DNA of 64,000 bases from Micromonospora lupini (GCF_026342015.1 NZ_JAPENL010000001.1:186001-250000); one strand, 5' to 3'. Shown: positions 50,869-59,588, counted from the stretch's first letter. Notes: generated from the sequence alone by a model not told the origin. Made by a program: numbers and translations.

Positions 50869-51839
50869 CGAGCCGGGCGCTGCCCCACCGGCCGGCGGTC
50901 CGCCTCACCGCGCTGGGCTTCGGCGCCGCCCAGGGCGGCAACCTGTACCGGGGGACGTCGGACGACGAGTTCGCCGCCGCCGTCGACGCCGCCTGGGCCG
51001 CCGGCATCAGGTACTTCGACACCGCGCCGCACTACGGCCTCGGCCTGTCCGAGCGGCGGTTGGGCGACGCGCTGCGGTCCCGGCCGCGCGACGAGTACGT
51101 GGTGTCGACGAAGGTCGGGCGGCTGCTCGTACCCTCGCCGGAGACCGCGGGGGAGCGCGACTCGGAGGGCTTCGACGTGCCGGCCGACAAGCGGCGGGTC
51201 TGGGACTTCAGCCGCGACGGCGTACGCCGGTCGTTGGAGGCCAGCCTGGAACGCACCGGCCTGGACCGCGTGGACGTGGTGTACCTGCACGACCCGGACG
51301 AGCACTGGGAGCAGGCGGCGACCGAGGCGGTGCCCGCGCTTGTGGAACTGCGCGACCAGGGCGTCATCGGCGCGATCGGGGCCGGCATGAACCAGTCGGC
51401 GATGCTGGCCCGGTTCGTCGAGCAGACCGACATCGACGTGGTCATGTGCGCCGGCCGCTACACACTCCTCGAACAGGGCGCGCTCGACGACCTGCTGCCC
51501 GCCGCGCAGGCCCGTGGGGTCGGCGTGGTGATCGCCGGCGTCTACAACTCGGGTCTGCTGGCCCGCGACCAGCCGCCGGCGGACGCGGTCTACAACTACC
51601 AGCAGGCGCCGCCGGAGCTGATCGAGCGGGCCCGGCGGATCGCCGCGGTCTGTCAGGCGTACGGCGTCACGCTGCCGCAGGCGGCACTGGCGTTCGTCCG
51701 CCGGCATCCGACAGTGGTCTCGACAGTTGTCGGCCTGCGCGACGCCGCCCAGGTGACCGAGACCCTGCGCCGGTCGGACGTGAAGGTGCCGGAGCAGCTC
51801 TGGGCGGCGCTGCGCGATGCCGGGCTGCTCGGCGGGTGA
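50865..51839 (+). CDS. Aldo/keto reductase, aldose (fucose) dehydrogenase-like
   Basis: 324-residue AKR barrel. Catalytic residues visible: Asp in IRYFDTAPHYG, Tyr in the same stretch, Lys in YVVSTKVGRLL, and His in VDVVYLHDPDEHWEQ. The PHYGLGLSERRLGDAL motif and the long GRLLVPS insertion resemble D-threo-aldose/L-fucose 1-dehydrogenase, which oxidises the sugar to a lactone. That is the logical first step before the adjacent lactonase. Last gene of the operon, followed by a strong terminator 22 bases on. Confidence 0.88.
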   Translation: MTSRALPHRPAVRLTALGFGAAQGGNLYRGTSDDEFAAAVDAAWAAGIRYFDTAPHYGLGLSERRLGDALRSRPRDEYVVSTKVGRLLVPSPETAGERDSEGFDVPADKRRVWDFSRDGVRRSLEASLERTGLDRVDVVYLHDPDEHWEQAATEAVPALVELRDQGVIGAIGAGMNQSAMLARFVEQTDIDVVMCAGRYTLLEQGALDDLLPAAQARGVGVVIAGVYNSGLLARDQPPADAVYNYQQAPPELIERARRIAAVCQAYGVTLPQAALAFVRRHPTVVSTVVGLRDAAQVTETLRRSDVKVPEQLWAALRDAGLLGG

Positions 51840-51860
51840 CGGCACACAGCTGAACGCGGT

Positions 51861-51898
51861 GCGCCGGCCACCCGATCCTCAGATCGGGTGGCCGGCGC
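51861..51898. terminator. Strong convergent terminator
   Basis: A perfect 16-bp stem (51861-51876 with 51883-51898) around the loop CCTCAG, followed on the plus strand by CTTTG. It ends the sugar-acid operon and may also stop the convergent ThuA-gene transcript. Confidence 0.85.
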
Positions 51899-51922
51899 CT
51901 TTGCGGAGCTACGGCCTGATCG

Positions 51923-54900
51923 TTAGACCGCGGTGAACCGCCACTGCTGGTTGGTGGCGCTGTGGCAGCCCCACTGCAACAGTCGGGCCCCGTCGGCGGT
52001 CGAGGCGCCGTTGACATCGAGGCAGAGCCCGCTGAGCGCGCTCTTGACCGTGTAGACACCCGTGGTGCCGGTCGCCGTCACGGTGAACTTCTGCTGGTTG
52101 GAGTTGGTGCAGGTGCTGTGTTGCAGGAAGGCGCCCTGTGCGGTGGATCCGCCGGTGACGTCGAGGCACTTACCGCTGTGCACCGCCTTGAGGTAGACGG
52201 CGCCGTTGCCGGCGTCCACCGCCTGCCACTTCTGGTTGTTGCCGCCGGTGGCCGCCCACTGCACGACCTGGGCGCCGTCGGCGGTGGAGTTGCCGCTGAC
52301 GTCCATCAGCTTGCCGCTGTGCTGCGCCGCGACGGTCCAGGTCCGGCCGGCGATTCCGCCGCCGGAGCTGGGGACCCCCACGCCGTTGCCCCCGAAGGTG
52401 AACGAGTCGAGGTCGAACCAGTTGGACGACGAGCCCTTGAACACCATGTAGAGCGTGTGCGTCCCGGACAGGGCCGCCACGGACACCGCCGACGTGGACT
52501 GGTAGTTGTCCCAGCCGCCGGTGCTGGGCACCGTCGTGGTGGCCAGCAGGGTGCCGGTAGGCGAGTCGGCCCGCAGCTCGATGGAACCCCCACCGCTCGG
52601 TGACGACAGCCGGTAGCTGACGTTGCTGATGCCCGACAGGCTCATCGGGTTGAACGCCACCCAGTCGTTGTTGGAGATGTCACCGACGCGCTTGCCACTC
52701 TCCGCGGCGGTCTGGTCGACGACCCGGATGCCGGACTGGCTGCTGAAGTACTCGGCCTGCTTGTGCTTGGGCTGCAGGATCGCCGTCGCGTAGCCGGTCA
52801 GCGGCGCCGCGCCACCCGAGCCACCGTCGTCGGTGTAGCGGGCGTTGAGCACGTAGTACAGGTTCGCGCCCTCGGGGTGCCCGCCGAGCAGGTCGGTGGA
52901 GATGGTGCCCGAGCATCCCGGGTACTCAGTGGTCTCGTGCGCGTGGTCGTCGTGACCGAGAGCCGGGTTGACGAGCACCTTCGAGCAGTCGATTGCCGCG
53001 CCGCCGGGGTCGGAGACACTTACCGTGTACGACACCTTGTCGCCGAAGTTCAGCATGCCGCCGTTGGGCGGCACGTTGATGGTGACGACCGGGGCGGTGT
53101 TGCCGACGGTGATCTGCACGTTGGCGAAGCCGGTCTTGCCGGTGTTGTCGGTGACCTTCAGCTGCGCCGTGTAGTTGCCGTTGGTGGTGTAGGTGTGCGA
53201 CGGGTTCGCTGCCGTGGACGTGTCACCGTCACCGAAGGTCCACTGGTAGCTGAGGGTGTTTCCGGCGTCCGGGTCCGCAGTGCCGGCGCTGCTGAACTGG
53301 ACGGTCAGCGGGGAGCTGCCGCTGGTGGGCGTGCCGACGGCCTTCGCGATCGGTGAGCGTCCACCCTGGATGTAGTCGATGCGGTAGAGCCCGGAGTCGT
53401 TGTTGCCGCCGCCGAAGTTGGAGCCCCACTCCAGCAGGTAGAGCGAGCCGTCCGGGCCGAACTCCATGTCCATCGGCTTGTTGAAGTTGCCGCCGGGCAT
53501 GAACGAGTTGGTCCGCGTGACAGCCGTCGACGAGTCGAAGTGCGTCTCCTTGATGAAGTTGCGCGACCACTCGTAGAAGAAGTGCACGCCGTCGTAGTAG
53601 GCTGGGAACTTCGTCGCCGACGGGTTCGCCGCGTTGTAGCGGTAGACCGGCCCACCCATCGGCGCCGACCCGCCGGAGCCCAGCTCCGGGAAGGTCGTCG
53701 AGGCGGGGTAGCCGTACCAGATGTTGGGCGCGACGATCGGCTTGAGGTTGACCAGGCCGGTGTTGTTGGGCGAGTTGTTGACCGGGGCGCTGCAGTTGAA
53801 CTTCGACCCGACGACGCCGGTGTCCGGGTTGAACGGCGCGTACGGCTGGTTGTTGCCGTGGCAGAAGGGCCAGCCGTAGTTGCCGGCCGCCTTGATCACG
53901 TTGAGCTCGACGAGCCCCTCGGGACCCCTGTTGGTCGTCGGCGGGTTGCGGTCGGGGCCGTAGTCGGCCAGGTAGACCCAGCCGGTGGACGCGTCGATCG
54001 AGAATCGGAACGGGTTGCGGAAGCCCATCGCGTAGACCTCGGGTCGGGTCTGCGCGGTGCCCTGGGGGTAGAGGTTGCCCGTCGGGATGGTGTAGCCACC
54101 GGTGGCCGAGGGCGTGATGCGCAGCAGCTTGCCGCGCAGGTCGTTGGTGTTGCCGGCGGATCGGGCGGCGTCCAGGTTGGCCTTGCCCGACCGCCAGTCC
54201 AGCGGGGCGTAGCCCTGCCAGTTGGGGTCGAGGTTGGGCGGGGTGTCGTCGCCGGTGCCGATGTAGAGGTTGCCGTCCGGACCGAACTCGATGTAGCCGC
54301 CGGTGTGGCCGGGCTCGGCGAAGGTCCGGTCCCGGTACGCCGGGATGTCGATGATCCGGGCCTCGCTGGCCAGGTTCAGGGTGTCACCGGTGAGCGTGTA
54401 GCGGGAGACCCGGTTGACGTCGGTCGTGCTGCTCGCCGGCGAATGATAGACGTACACGTATCCGTTGCTGGCGAATGCCGGGTCTATCGCGACGCCGGTG
54501 AGGCCGTCCTCACCGCCGGTGTAGACGCTCAGCGTGGCGGCGGTGACGGTGCTGTTCGTGCTCGGCTTGAAGATCTTGACCTGTCCGCCGCGCTGGACGT
54601 AGAGCACGCGGCCGTCCGGCAGCACGGCCAGCGCCATCGGGTCGGCGGTGTTGTCGTCCAGGGTGCGCTTCTCGAAGTTGCTCCAGACGGTGCCGCCACA
54701 GTCGCCGGGCTGGTTGCCGGCGGCCCACTTGACGCCGCCGAGGACGTGGTTGCGGAAGTACGTCTCGCTGTAGGACTCGATCGCGTGGCCCATCGCGGTG
54801 GCCCACACCCGGCCGCCGCCGGCGTTACGGCACCACGAGATCGGGTGGTCCGGACCCATCGCCCGGGAGCCCGGGTTGTACGTGCGCTCGTCGGCGGTCA

Positions 54901-55471
54901 CCAGGACGTGGACGTTGCCGCGCGGGTTGGAGTCGAAGTTGTACCACTCCTCGCTGCGGTTCCAGCGGTCCGGCAGGCCGACAGTCGACGGGTGCTGCTT
55001 GTCGGCGACGATGGCGGTGCCGGCGAGAACGCCTGGGGAGTGCTCGGGCATGTGGGCGCCGCCGTTGATGGTCTGGTCCCACCACGGGTACTCGGACTCG
55101 ATGCCCATGTCGGTGGCGTTGTGCACACCGACGATGCCCTTGCCGCTGGCGAGGTAGCCCTCCACGGCCTGGCGTTGGGCGGCCGAGGTCCACACCATGC
55201 CGGAGGTCTGGAACATGATGATGACGTCGAAGGTGGCGAGGTTGGAGGGCGTGAAGACACTCGCGTCCTCGGTCGCCACAAGCTCGAAGTTGTTCGCGGC
55301 CGCCTGCTGCTGGAACATCGAGATTCCGGCGGCGATCGAGTCGTGCCGGTAGCCGGCGGTCTTGGTGAACAACAGGGCGCGGAAGGCCGGGGCGGCCGAG
55401 GCCGGCGGGGCCAGGCCGAGGGCCACTAACAGGCCGACGATCATTCCTATGATCATGGTGGGGCGACGCAT
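51923..55471 (-). CDS. Secreted ThuA-sugar dehydrogenase-PKD-CBM6-ricin protein
   Basis: 1,182 residues. Signal peptide about 1-27. A ThuA-like domain (about 28-255: FRALLFTKTAGYRHDSIAAG ... GIVGVHNATDMG ... WWDQTINGGAHMPEHSPG) belongs to the class I amidotransferase-like fold. A glucose/sorbosone dehydrogenase-type beta propeller (about 262-700) follows, with GGEDGLTGVAIDPAF, FGPDGNLYIGTGDDTPP and MGFRNPFRFSID. After it come a PKD domain (about 702-788), an unassigned beta region containing GHDDHAHETTEYPGC (about 790-900), CBM6 (about 904-1030) and a ricin-type beta-trefoil with three QxW repeats (about 1042-1182). ThuA-type proteins are linked to disaccharide metabolism and the propeller to PQQ-type oxidation. 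AGGAG precedes the ATG at 55471. Confidence 0.9.
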   Translation of the reverse strand: MRRPTMIIGMIVGLLVALGLAPPASAAPAFRALLFTKTAGYRHDSIAAGISMFQQQAAANNFELVATEDASVFTPSNLATFDVIIMFQTSGMVWTSAAQRQAVEGYLASGKGIVGVHNATDMGIESEYPWWDQTINGGAHMPEHSPGVLAGTAIVADKQHPSTVGLPDRWNRSEEWYNFDSNPRGNVHVLVTADERTYNPGSRAMGPDHPISWCRNAGGGRVWATAMGHAIESYSETYFRNHVLGGVKWAAGNQPGDCGGTVWSNFEKRTLDDNTADPMALAVLPDGRVLYVQRGGQVKIFKPSTNSTVTAATLSVYTGGEDGLTGVAIDPAFASNGYVYVYHSPASSTTDVNRVSRYTLTGDTLNLASEARIIDIPAYRDRTFAEPGHTGGYIEFGPDGNLYIGTGDDTPPNLDPNWQGYAPLDWRSGKANLDAARSAGNTNDLRGKLLRITPSATGGYTIPTGNLYPQGTAQTRPEVYAMGFRNPFRFSIDASTGWVYLADYGPDRNPPTTNRGPEGLVELNVIKAAGNYGWPFCHGNNQPYAPFNPDTGVVGSKFNCSAPVNNSPNNTGLVNLKPIVAPNIWYGYPASTTFPELGSGGSAPMGGPVYRYNAANPSATKFPAYYDGVHFFYEWSRNFIKETHFDSSTAVTRTNSFMPGGNFNKPMDMEFGPDGSLYLLEWGSNFGGGNNDSGLYRIDYIQGGRSPIAKAVGTPTSGSSPLTVQFSSAGTADPDAGNTLSYQWTFGDGDTSTAANPSHTYTTNGNYTAQLKVTDNTGKTGFANVQITVGNTAPVVTINVPPNGGMLNFGDKVSYTVSVSDPGGAAIDCSKVLVNPALGHDDHAHETTEYPGCSGTISTDLLGGHPEGANLYYVLNARYTDDGGSGGAAPLTGYATAILQPKHKQAEYFSSQSGIRVVDQTAAESGKRVGDISNNDWVAFNPMSLSGISNVSYRLSSPSGGGSIELRADSPTGTLLATTTVPSTGGWDNYQSTSAVSVAALSGTHTLYMVFKGSSSNWFDLDSFTFGGNGVGVPSSGGGIAGRTWTVAAQHSGKLMDVSGNSTADGAQVVQWAATGGNNQKWQAVDAGNGAVYLKAVHSGKCLDVTGGSTAQGAFLQHSTCTNSNQQKFTVTATGTTGVYTVKSALSGLCLDVNGASTADGARLLQWGCHSATNQQWRFTAV

Positions 55472-55994
55472 GCCGTCTCCTAGGTCTGGGCGGGCAACTC
55501 CGTTTGCGAGCACGGGTCCGGCACGCGCCAGGTTGTGCCTGGGCGCGTGTGGGCCACGAATGTGCTGGTCGCGGTCGTCGTGCCGTCCGCCGAAACGGCA
55601 GTCAGCCCCGCAGGACGTCACACAGCGTGACGTGGGCTGTGTGTGCGTCCCTGGTCTGCGAGGTCAGGATGGGCTATCCAGTGATCGGTGTCAATGTAAC
55701 GTCGAGCGTCTGATGTTACCCCCGAGTAGGAGTGGTCGGGTCTGACCCGCCTGGGCCGACAGTCGGGCCGATCGAGTGCCGGGCCTGGCAGTCGCCGCAG
55801 ATCGAGGATTGCGGACGCGCATCCAAACATCTATCTTCATACGTGTGATGTTTCCTCGATGTCAAGGAAATGTTTGCACCATAAAAACGCAAGTTCTGCA
55901 GAGAGCTACGAAAGTGCGTCGCTCAGCGCGTCGAACGGCCTACCGACCGACGTATGGATCTCTTCGATGACTACTATGTGTAAGGGCTATCGGG
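55472..55994. other. Divergent regulatory region (523 bp)
   Basis: No gene is evident. Starting from the ThuA-protein side it holds CGTCAC-n5-GTGACG (55616-55632), GTAAC-n14-GTTAC (55696-55719) and AAACATC-n15-GATGTTT (55825-55853). The stretch 55820-55980 is strikingly AT-rich for this genome, consistent with promoters for the ABC operon and for the ThuA-type gene. Confidence 0.6.
55825..55853. promoter_or_regulatory. Inverted repeat upstream of the RbsA-type operon
   Basis: AAACATC (55825-55831) and GATGTTT (55847-55853) are exact complements with a 15-base AT-rich spacer. A third partial copy, AAATGTTTG, follows at about 55868. Possible operator about 140 bases upstream of the ATPase gene; regulator unknown. 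Confidence 0.45.
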
Positions 55995-57506
55995 ATGGCA
56001 GATCCACCACCGGCACCGTTGCTGGCCCTGCGGGGCATCGGCAAGTCCTTTCTCGGTGTGCGCGTCCTCGACGGGGTCGACCTCGACGTGGCGCCGGGCG
56101 AGGTCCACGCGGTCGTCGGTGAGAACGGCGCCGGGAAGTCGACGCTCATGAAGATCGTCTCGGGTGGGTACGCCCCGGACGAGGGCACCGTCGAGTTCGC
56201 CGGCCGACCGCGCGTCTTCCAGGGCCCCCGCGACGCGCAGCGGGCCGGCGTCGGCATCATCCACCAGGAGTTCAACCTGCTGCCCGAGCGCACCGTCGCG
56301 GAGAACGTCTATCTGGGCCACGAGCCGGTCCGGCGCGGGCTGGTCGACCGCCGCGAGATGCTCGACCGCACCCGGCGTCTGCTGGCCTCGATCGGGGAGA
56401 CCGCGCTGCCGGCCGACTCCCGCGTGGGGCGGCTCGGCGTCGCCCAGCAACAGGTCGTCGAGATCGCCAAGGCGCTCGCCCTGGACGCGCGGCTGCTCAT
56501 CATGGACGAGCCGACCGCGGCGCTTGCGGACCAGGAGGTCGAGCTGCTCTACGGGCTGGTACGCCGCCTGCAGGAACGCGGCATCGGCCTGCTGTACGTC
56601 TCGCACCGGCTCACCGAGGTCTTCGACCTGTCCACCCGGATCACGGTCCTCAAGGACGGCCGCCGGGTGACCACTGTGAACACCGCGCAGACCACCGCCG
56701 ACGAGCTGGTGCGGCACATGGTCGGCCGCGAGCTGTCCAGCTACTACCCGCAGCGGGCCGGTCCCGACGATCGCGGGCCGGTGCGCCTCACCGTCCGCGG
56801 CGGGGGCAACCGGAAGCTGCGCGGAGTGGACCTCGAGTTGCGCGCCGGCGAGGTGCTCGGCGTCGGCGGCCTGCAGGGTTCCGGACGGTCGGCGCTGGCC
56901 CGTGCGCTCTTCGGAGTCGCCCCGTTCACGACCGGCGACGTCGAGCTCGACGGCGAACCGGTGCGGCTGCGCTCACCGCGCGCCGCCATGCGGGCGGGCA
57001 TCGCGTACGTCACCGAGGACCGCAAGGGTGAGGGCATCGTGGCCCGGCAGTCGGTGCTCGACAACGCGCTGCTCGCCAGCCGGGCCGTGTTCGCGGCGCG
57101 GTCCGGTCGCGCCGCCCGCACCGCGCGGGTGCGTGAACTGCTCGACGCCGTCGAGGTCCGTGCCGCAGGCGACGACCAGGAGATCCGTTTCCTCTCCGGC
57201 GGCAACCAGCAGAAGGTCGTCCTGGCCCGCTGGCTCGCGCTGACACCACGGATCCTGCTCTTCGACGAGCCGACCCGGGGTATCGACGTGGGCGCGAAGT
57301 CGGCCATCCACGATCTCGTCCGCCGCCTGGCGACCGACGGCGCGGCCGTTCTGATGATCTCGTCGGAGTTGCCGGAGCTGCTCGGCATGAGCGACCGCAT
57401 CGTCGTCCTGCGCGACGGCCGGATCGCGGGCGAGCTGCCCGCCGGCGCGACCGAGGAGGATGTCGTCGCCCTCGCGGTCGGCACCGTCCGGGAGGCCGCC
57501 GCGTGA
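55995..57506 (+). CDS. Sugar ABC transporter double ATPase, RbsA/MglA type
   Basis: 503-residue protein with two ATPase domains. Domain 1: Walker A GENGAGKS (42-49), signature-region LGVAQQQVVEIAKAL, Walker B LLIMDEPTAAL. Domain 2: a degenerate Walker A GLQGSGRS (Arg for Lys, normal for this family), then FLSGGNQQKVVLARWLA and ILLFDEPTRGIDVGAK. It energises uptake of a monosaccharide together with the two permeases and lipoprotein that follow. Start ATG 55995 is preceded by the weak GGGAT. Its stop lies within the first GTGA of the duplicated element at 57501. Confidence 0.94.
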   Translation: MADPPPAPLLALRGIGKSFLGVRVLDGVDLDVAPGEVHAVVGENGAGKSTLMKIVSGGYAPDEGTVEFAGRPRVFQGPRDAQRAGVGIIHQEFNLLPERTVAENVYLGHEPVRRGLVDRREMLDRTRRLLASIGETALPADSRVGRLGVAQQQVVEIAKALALDARLLIMDEPTAALADQEVELLYGLVRRLQERGIGLLYVSHRLTEVFDLSTRITVLKDGRRVTTVNTAQTTADELVRHMVGRELSSYYPQRAGPDDRGPVRLTVRGGGNRKLRGVDLELRAGEVLGVGGLQGSGRSALARALFGVAPFTTGDVELDGEPVRLRSPRAAMRAGIAYVTEDRKGEGIVARQSVLDNALLASRAVFAARSGRAARTARVRELLDAVEVRAAGDDQEIRFLSGGNQQKVVLARWLALTPRILLFDEPTRGIDVGAKSAIHDLVRRLATDGAAVLMISSELPELLGMSDRIVVLRDGRIAGELPAGATEEDVVALAVGTVREAAA

Positions 57507-57610
57507 GCGCGAGGAGTGAGCCGGCTTTGCGAGCCCCGCAGTCGCGAACGAAAGGCGGTTCAGCGTGAGCGCGAGGAGTGAGCCGGGTTTGCGAGCCCCG
57601 CAGTCGCGAA
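57501..57610 (+). repeat. 48-bp direct repeat encoding coupled mini-ORFs
   Basis: Copy 1 (57501-57548) and copy 2 (57563-57610) match at 47 of 48 positions, 62 bases apart. Each starts at GCGTGAGCGCGAGGAGTGAG and ends GCAGTCGCGAA. Each copy opens a short frame at GTG (57503, 57565) reading MSARSEP(A/G)LRAPQSR. The frames end at 57568 and 57627, each in a GTGA overlap with the next start, forming a chain from the ATPase stop to the permease GTG at 57624. Confidence 0.9.
57503..57568 (+). CDS. Mini-ORF 1 in duplicated element (21 aa)
   Basis: GTG start overlapping the ATPase stop; reads MSARSEPALRAPQSRTKGGSA and ends in a TGA overlapping the next GTG. Peptide function unknown. It is listed because the exact GTGA joints suggest it is translated, not because a protein role is evident. 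GGAGTGAG lies inside it, as a potential ribosome-binding site for downstream starts. Confidence 0.35.
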   Translation: MSARSEPALRAPQSRTKGGSA

Positions 57611-57627
57611 TGGAGTTGGTCCGGTGA
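57565..57627 (+). CDS. Mini-ORF 2 in duplicated element (20 aa)
   Basis: Second copy of the same cassette, reading MSARSEPGLRAPQSRMELVR; its TGA overlaps the GTG of the permease gene at 57624. Same comments as for the first copy. ATGGAG within its 3' part serves as the permease ribosome-binding site. Confidence 0.35.
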   Translation: MSARSEPGLRAPQSRMELVR

Positions 57628-58598
57628 GCGCCCTGTCGCTTCGTCCGGCCCGACACGCCGTACCGGGTGTGTTCGTGGCCCTGGCCCTCACCCTGGTCAT
57701 CGGCTGGCTTGTCGTCCTGCTCGACGGCGGGCAGCTCTTCAACCAGTCGACGACTGTGAGTCTGCTGCACGTCGCCGCCGGCCTCGGGCTCGTCGCCGTC
57801 GGGCAGACCCTGGTCATCCTCGGCGGTTCGCTCGACCTCTCCGTGGCGTTCGTGATCAGTCTGAGCACGCTCGTGGCGGCCGAGGCGATGAACGGCAGCG
57901 ACGGCGCGATGCTCCCGGCGATCGGGCTCGCGCTCGCGGTCAGCGCCGCCGTCGGGCTGCTCAACGGGGTGCTGGTCACCAAGGTGCGGATCAACGCGTT
58001 CATCGCGACCCTCGGCGTCGGGTTGCTGCTCAAGGGCTACCTCGACAACGGCTACGACGGCCCGGCCGGCGAGAGCGCACCGGCTCTCGTACGTACGCTC
58101 GGATATCAGCGGGTCGGTCCGGTCCCGGTGTCCTTCGTGCTGCTGCTCGCCGTGACCGCGGCGGCCTGGTTCGCGCTGTCGCGGACCCGCTTCGGCCACC
58201 ACCTGGTGGCCGTCGGCGGCGATCCGGAGGTCGCCCGGCTCTCCGGCGTCCGCAACGACCGGGTCCTCATCACCGCCCACGTGCTGTGCTCCCTCTGCGC
58301 CGGTCTGGCCGGTGTCTACCTGGCCAGTCGACTCGGCTCCGGTGCCCCACGGGTGGGCACCGAGGGGCTCTACGACCTGGAGTCGATCGCCGCGGTGGTG
58401 CTCGGCGGCACCGCTCTCGCGGGCGGGCGTGGGGGAGTCCTCGGCACGGTCGGCGGCGTGCTGCTGCTCGCCAGCATCGACGCGGTCTTCAACCAGCTCG
58501 AGGTGGACGCGTTCTTCAAGCAGGTGATCCGCGGCGTGATCATCATCGCCGCCGTCGCCGTCTACGCCCGACGGGCCATGCGAAAGGCGGGGTCCTGA
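57624..58598 (+). CDS. Sugar ABC transporter permease, RbsC type
   Basis: 324-residue permease with about eight to ten hydrophobic spans. Family motifs: GQTLVILGGSLDLSVAFVISLSTLVAAEAM (about 55-85, the G-x-D-L-S-V motif), NGVLVTKVRINAFIATLGVGLLLKGY (about 113-138), and TRFGHHLVAVGGDPEVARLSGVRNDRVLI (about 188-216, the EAA-like loop). GTG start with TGGAGTTGG upstream and a GTGA overlap with mini-ORF 2. Confidence 0.92.
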   Translation: MSALSLRPARHAVPGVFVALALTLVIGWLVVLLDGGQLFNQSTTVSLLHVAAGLGLVAVGQTLVILGGSLDLSVAFVISLSTLVAAEAMNGSDGAMLPAIGLALAVSAAVGLLNGVLVTKVRINAFIATLGVGLLLKGYLDNGYDGPAGESAPALVRTLGYQRVGPVPVSFVLLLAVTAAAWFALSRTRFGHHLVAVGGDPEVARLSGVRNDRVLITAHVLCSLCAGLAGVYLASRLGSGAPRVGTEGLYDLESIAAVVLGGTALAGGRGGVLGTVGGVLLLASIDAVFNQLEVDAFFKQVIRGVIIIAAVAVYARRAMRKAGS

Positions 58599-58600
58599 CC

Positions 58601-59578
58601 ATGCGGGTCGCTGAACGTCGTCCGCTGCCGCTGCGGATCCGTACCGACGGGATCGCGCCGATCGTCGCGCTCCTGGTGGTGCTGCTGATCCTTGTCGCGT
58701 TCGTCCAGCCCGACTTCCTCGCGCCGTCGTCGCTGATGTCGTTCCTCGGGCGGTCGGCGCCGATCATCCTGCTCGCCGCCGGTCAGTACTTCGTGATCGT
58801 CTGCGGAGAGTTCGACCTCTCCGTCGGCTCGCTGGTCACGGCGCAGGTCGTCGTCGCGGCCCGGCTCATCGACAGCGACCCGTCGCGCACCTGGCCGGTG
58901 GTCGTGCTGCTGCTCGCCGGCGGCGCGCTCGTCGGGTTGGTCAACGGCCTGGTGACCACGGTGCTGCGGGTGCCGTCCTTCATCACCACTCTCGGCATGT
59001 TCCTGATCCTCGTCGGCGCCGTGTACCTGTGGTCCGACGGCGCTCCCAAGGGCGGGCTCTCCGAGGAGTTCCGCCGCTTCGGCCGACGCGCCATCGAGGA
59101 CGTGCCGCTGCTGGGCCGGATCCCGTACGCGCTGCTCGTCCTGGTGGTCGTCGCCGCGGTCGCCGTCGTACTGACGCGCTCCGACTTCGGTCGCACACTT
59201 GTCGCCGTCGGCGACAATCCGCGCACCGCCGAGCTGAGCGGCGTACGGGTCGTGCGTACCAAGACGATCGCGTTCATGCTCAGCGGTCTCGCGGCGGCGG
59301 TCGCGGCGATCCTCCTGGGCGGGTACAGCGGCGTGTCGTTCCAGGCCGGCGTCGGCCTGGAGTTCGGGGCGATCACCGCGGTCGTGCTCGGTGGGGTCGC
59401 CCTCGGCGGCGGTCGCGGCTCGGTCGTCGGGGCGATGCTCGGTGCGCTGACCCTCGAGACGCTCTTCGCGCTCATGAACTTCACAGGCGTCTCCGGCGCT
59501 CTCAGATCCACCGTCCAGGGCGTGATCATCCTGCTCGCCGTGGCGGTCTCGTCCCTGCGTTCCTCCTCCTCCCGATAA
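58601..59578 (+). CDS. Sugar ABC transporter permease, RbsC type
   Basis: 325-residue second permease of the pair, about 30% similar in visible motifs to the first: AAGQYFVIVCGEFDLSVGSLVTAQVV (about 63-88), NGLVTTVLRVPSFITTLGMFLILVG, and SDFGRTLVAVGDNPRTAELSGVRVVRTKTIAF. Two different RbsC-type permeases imply a heterodimeric channel. The ATG follows the previous stop by two bases; the longer reading upstream (from 57578) is a shadow. The Ser-rich end is followed by AAAGGTGA, the ribosome-binding site of the lipoprotein gene. Confidence 0.92.
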   Translation: MRVAERRPLPLRIRTDGIAPIVALLVVLLILVAFVQPDFLAPSSLMSFLGRSAPIILLAAGQYFVIVCGEFDLSVGSLVTAQVVVAARLIDSDPSRTWPVVVLLLAGGALVGLVNGLVTTVLRVPSFITTLGMFLILVGAVYLWSDGAPKGGLSEEFRRFGRRAIEDVPLLGRIPYALLVLVVVAAVAVVLTRSDFGRTLVAVGDNPRTAELSGVRVVRTKTIAFMLSGLAAAVAAILLGGYSGVSFQAGVGLEFGAITAVVLGGVALGGGRGSVVGAMLGALTLETLFALMNFTGVSGALRSTVQGVIILLAVAVSSLRSSSSR

Positions 59579-59588
59579 AGGTGATTCG

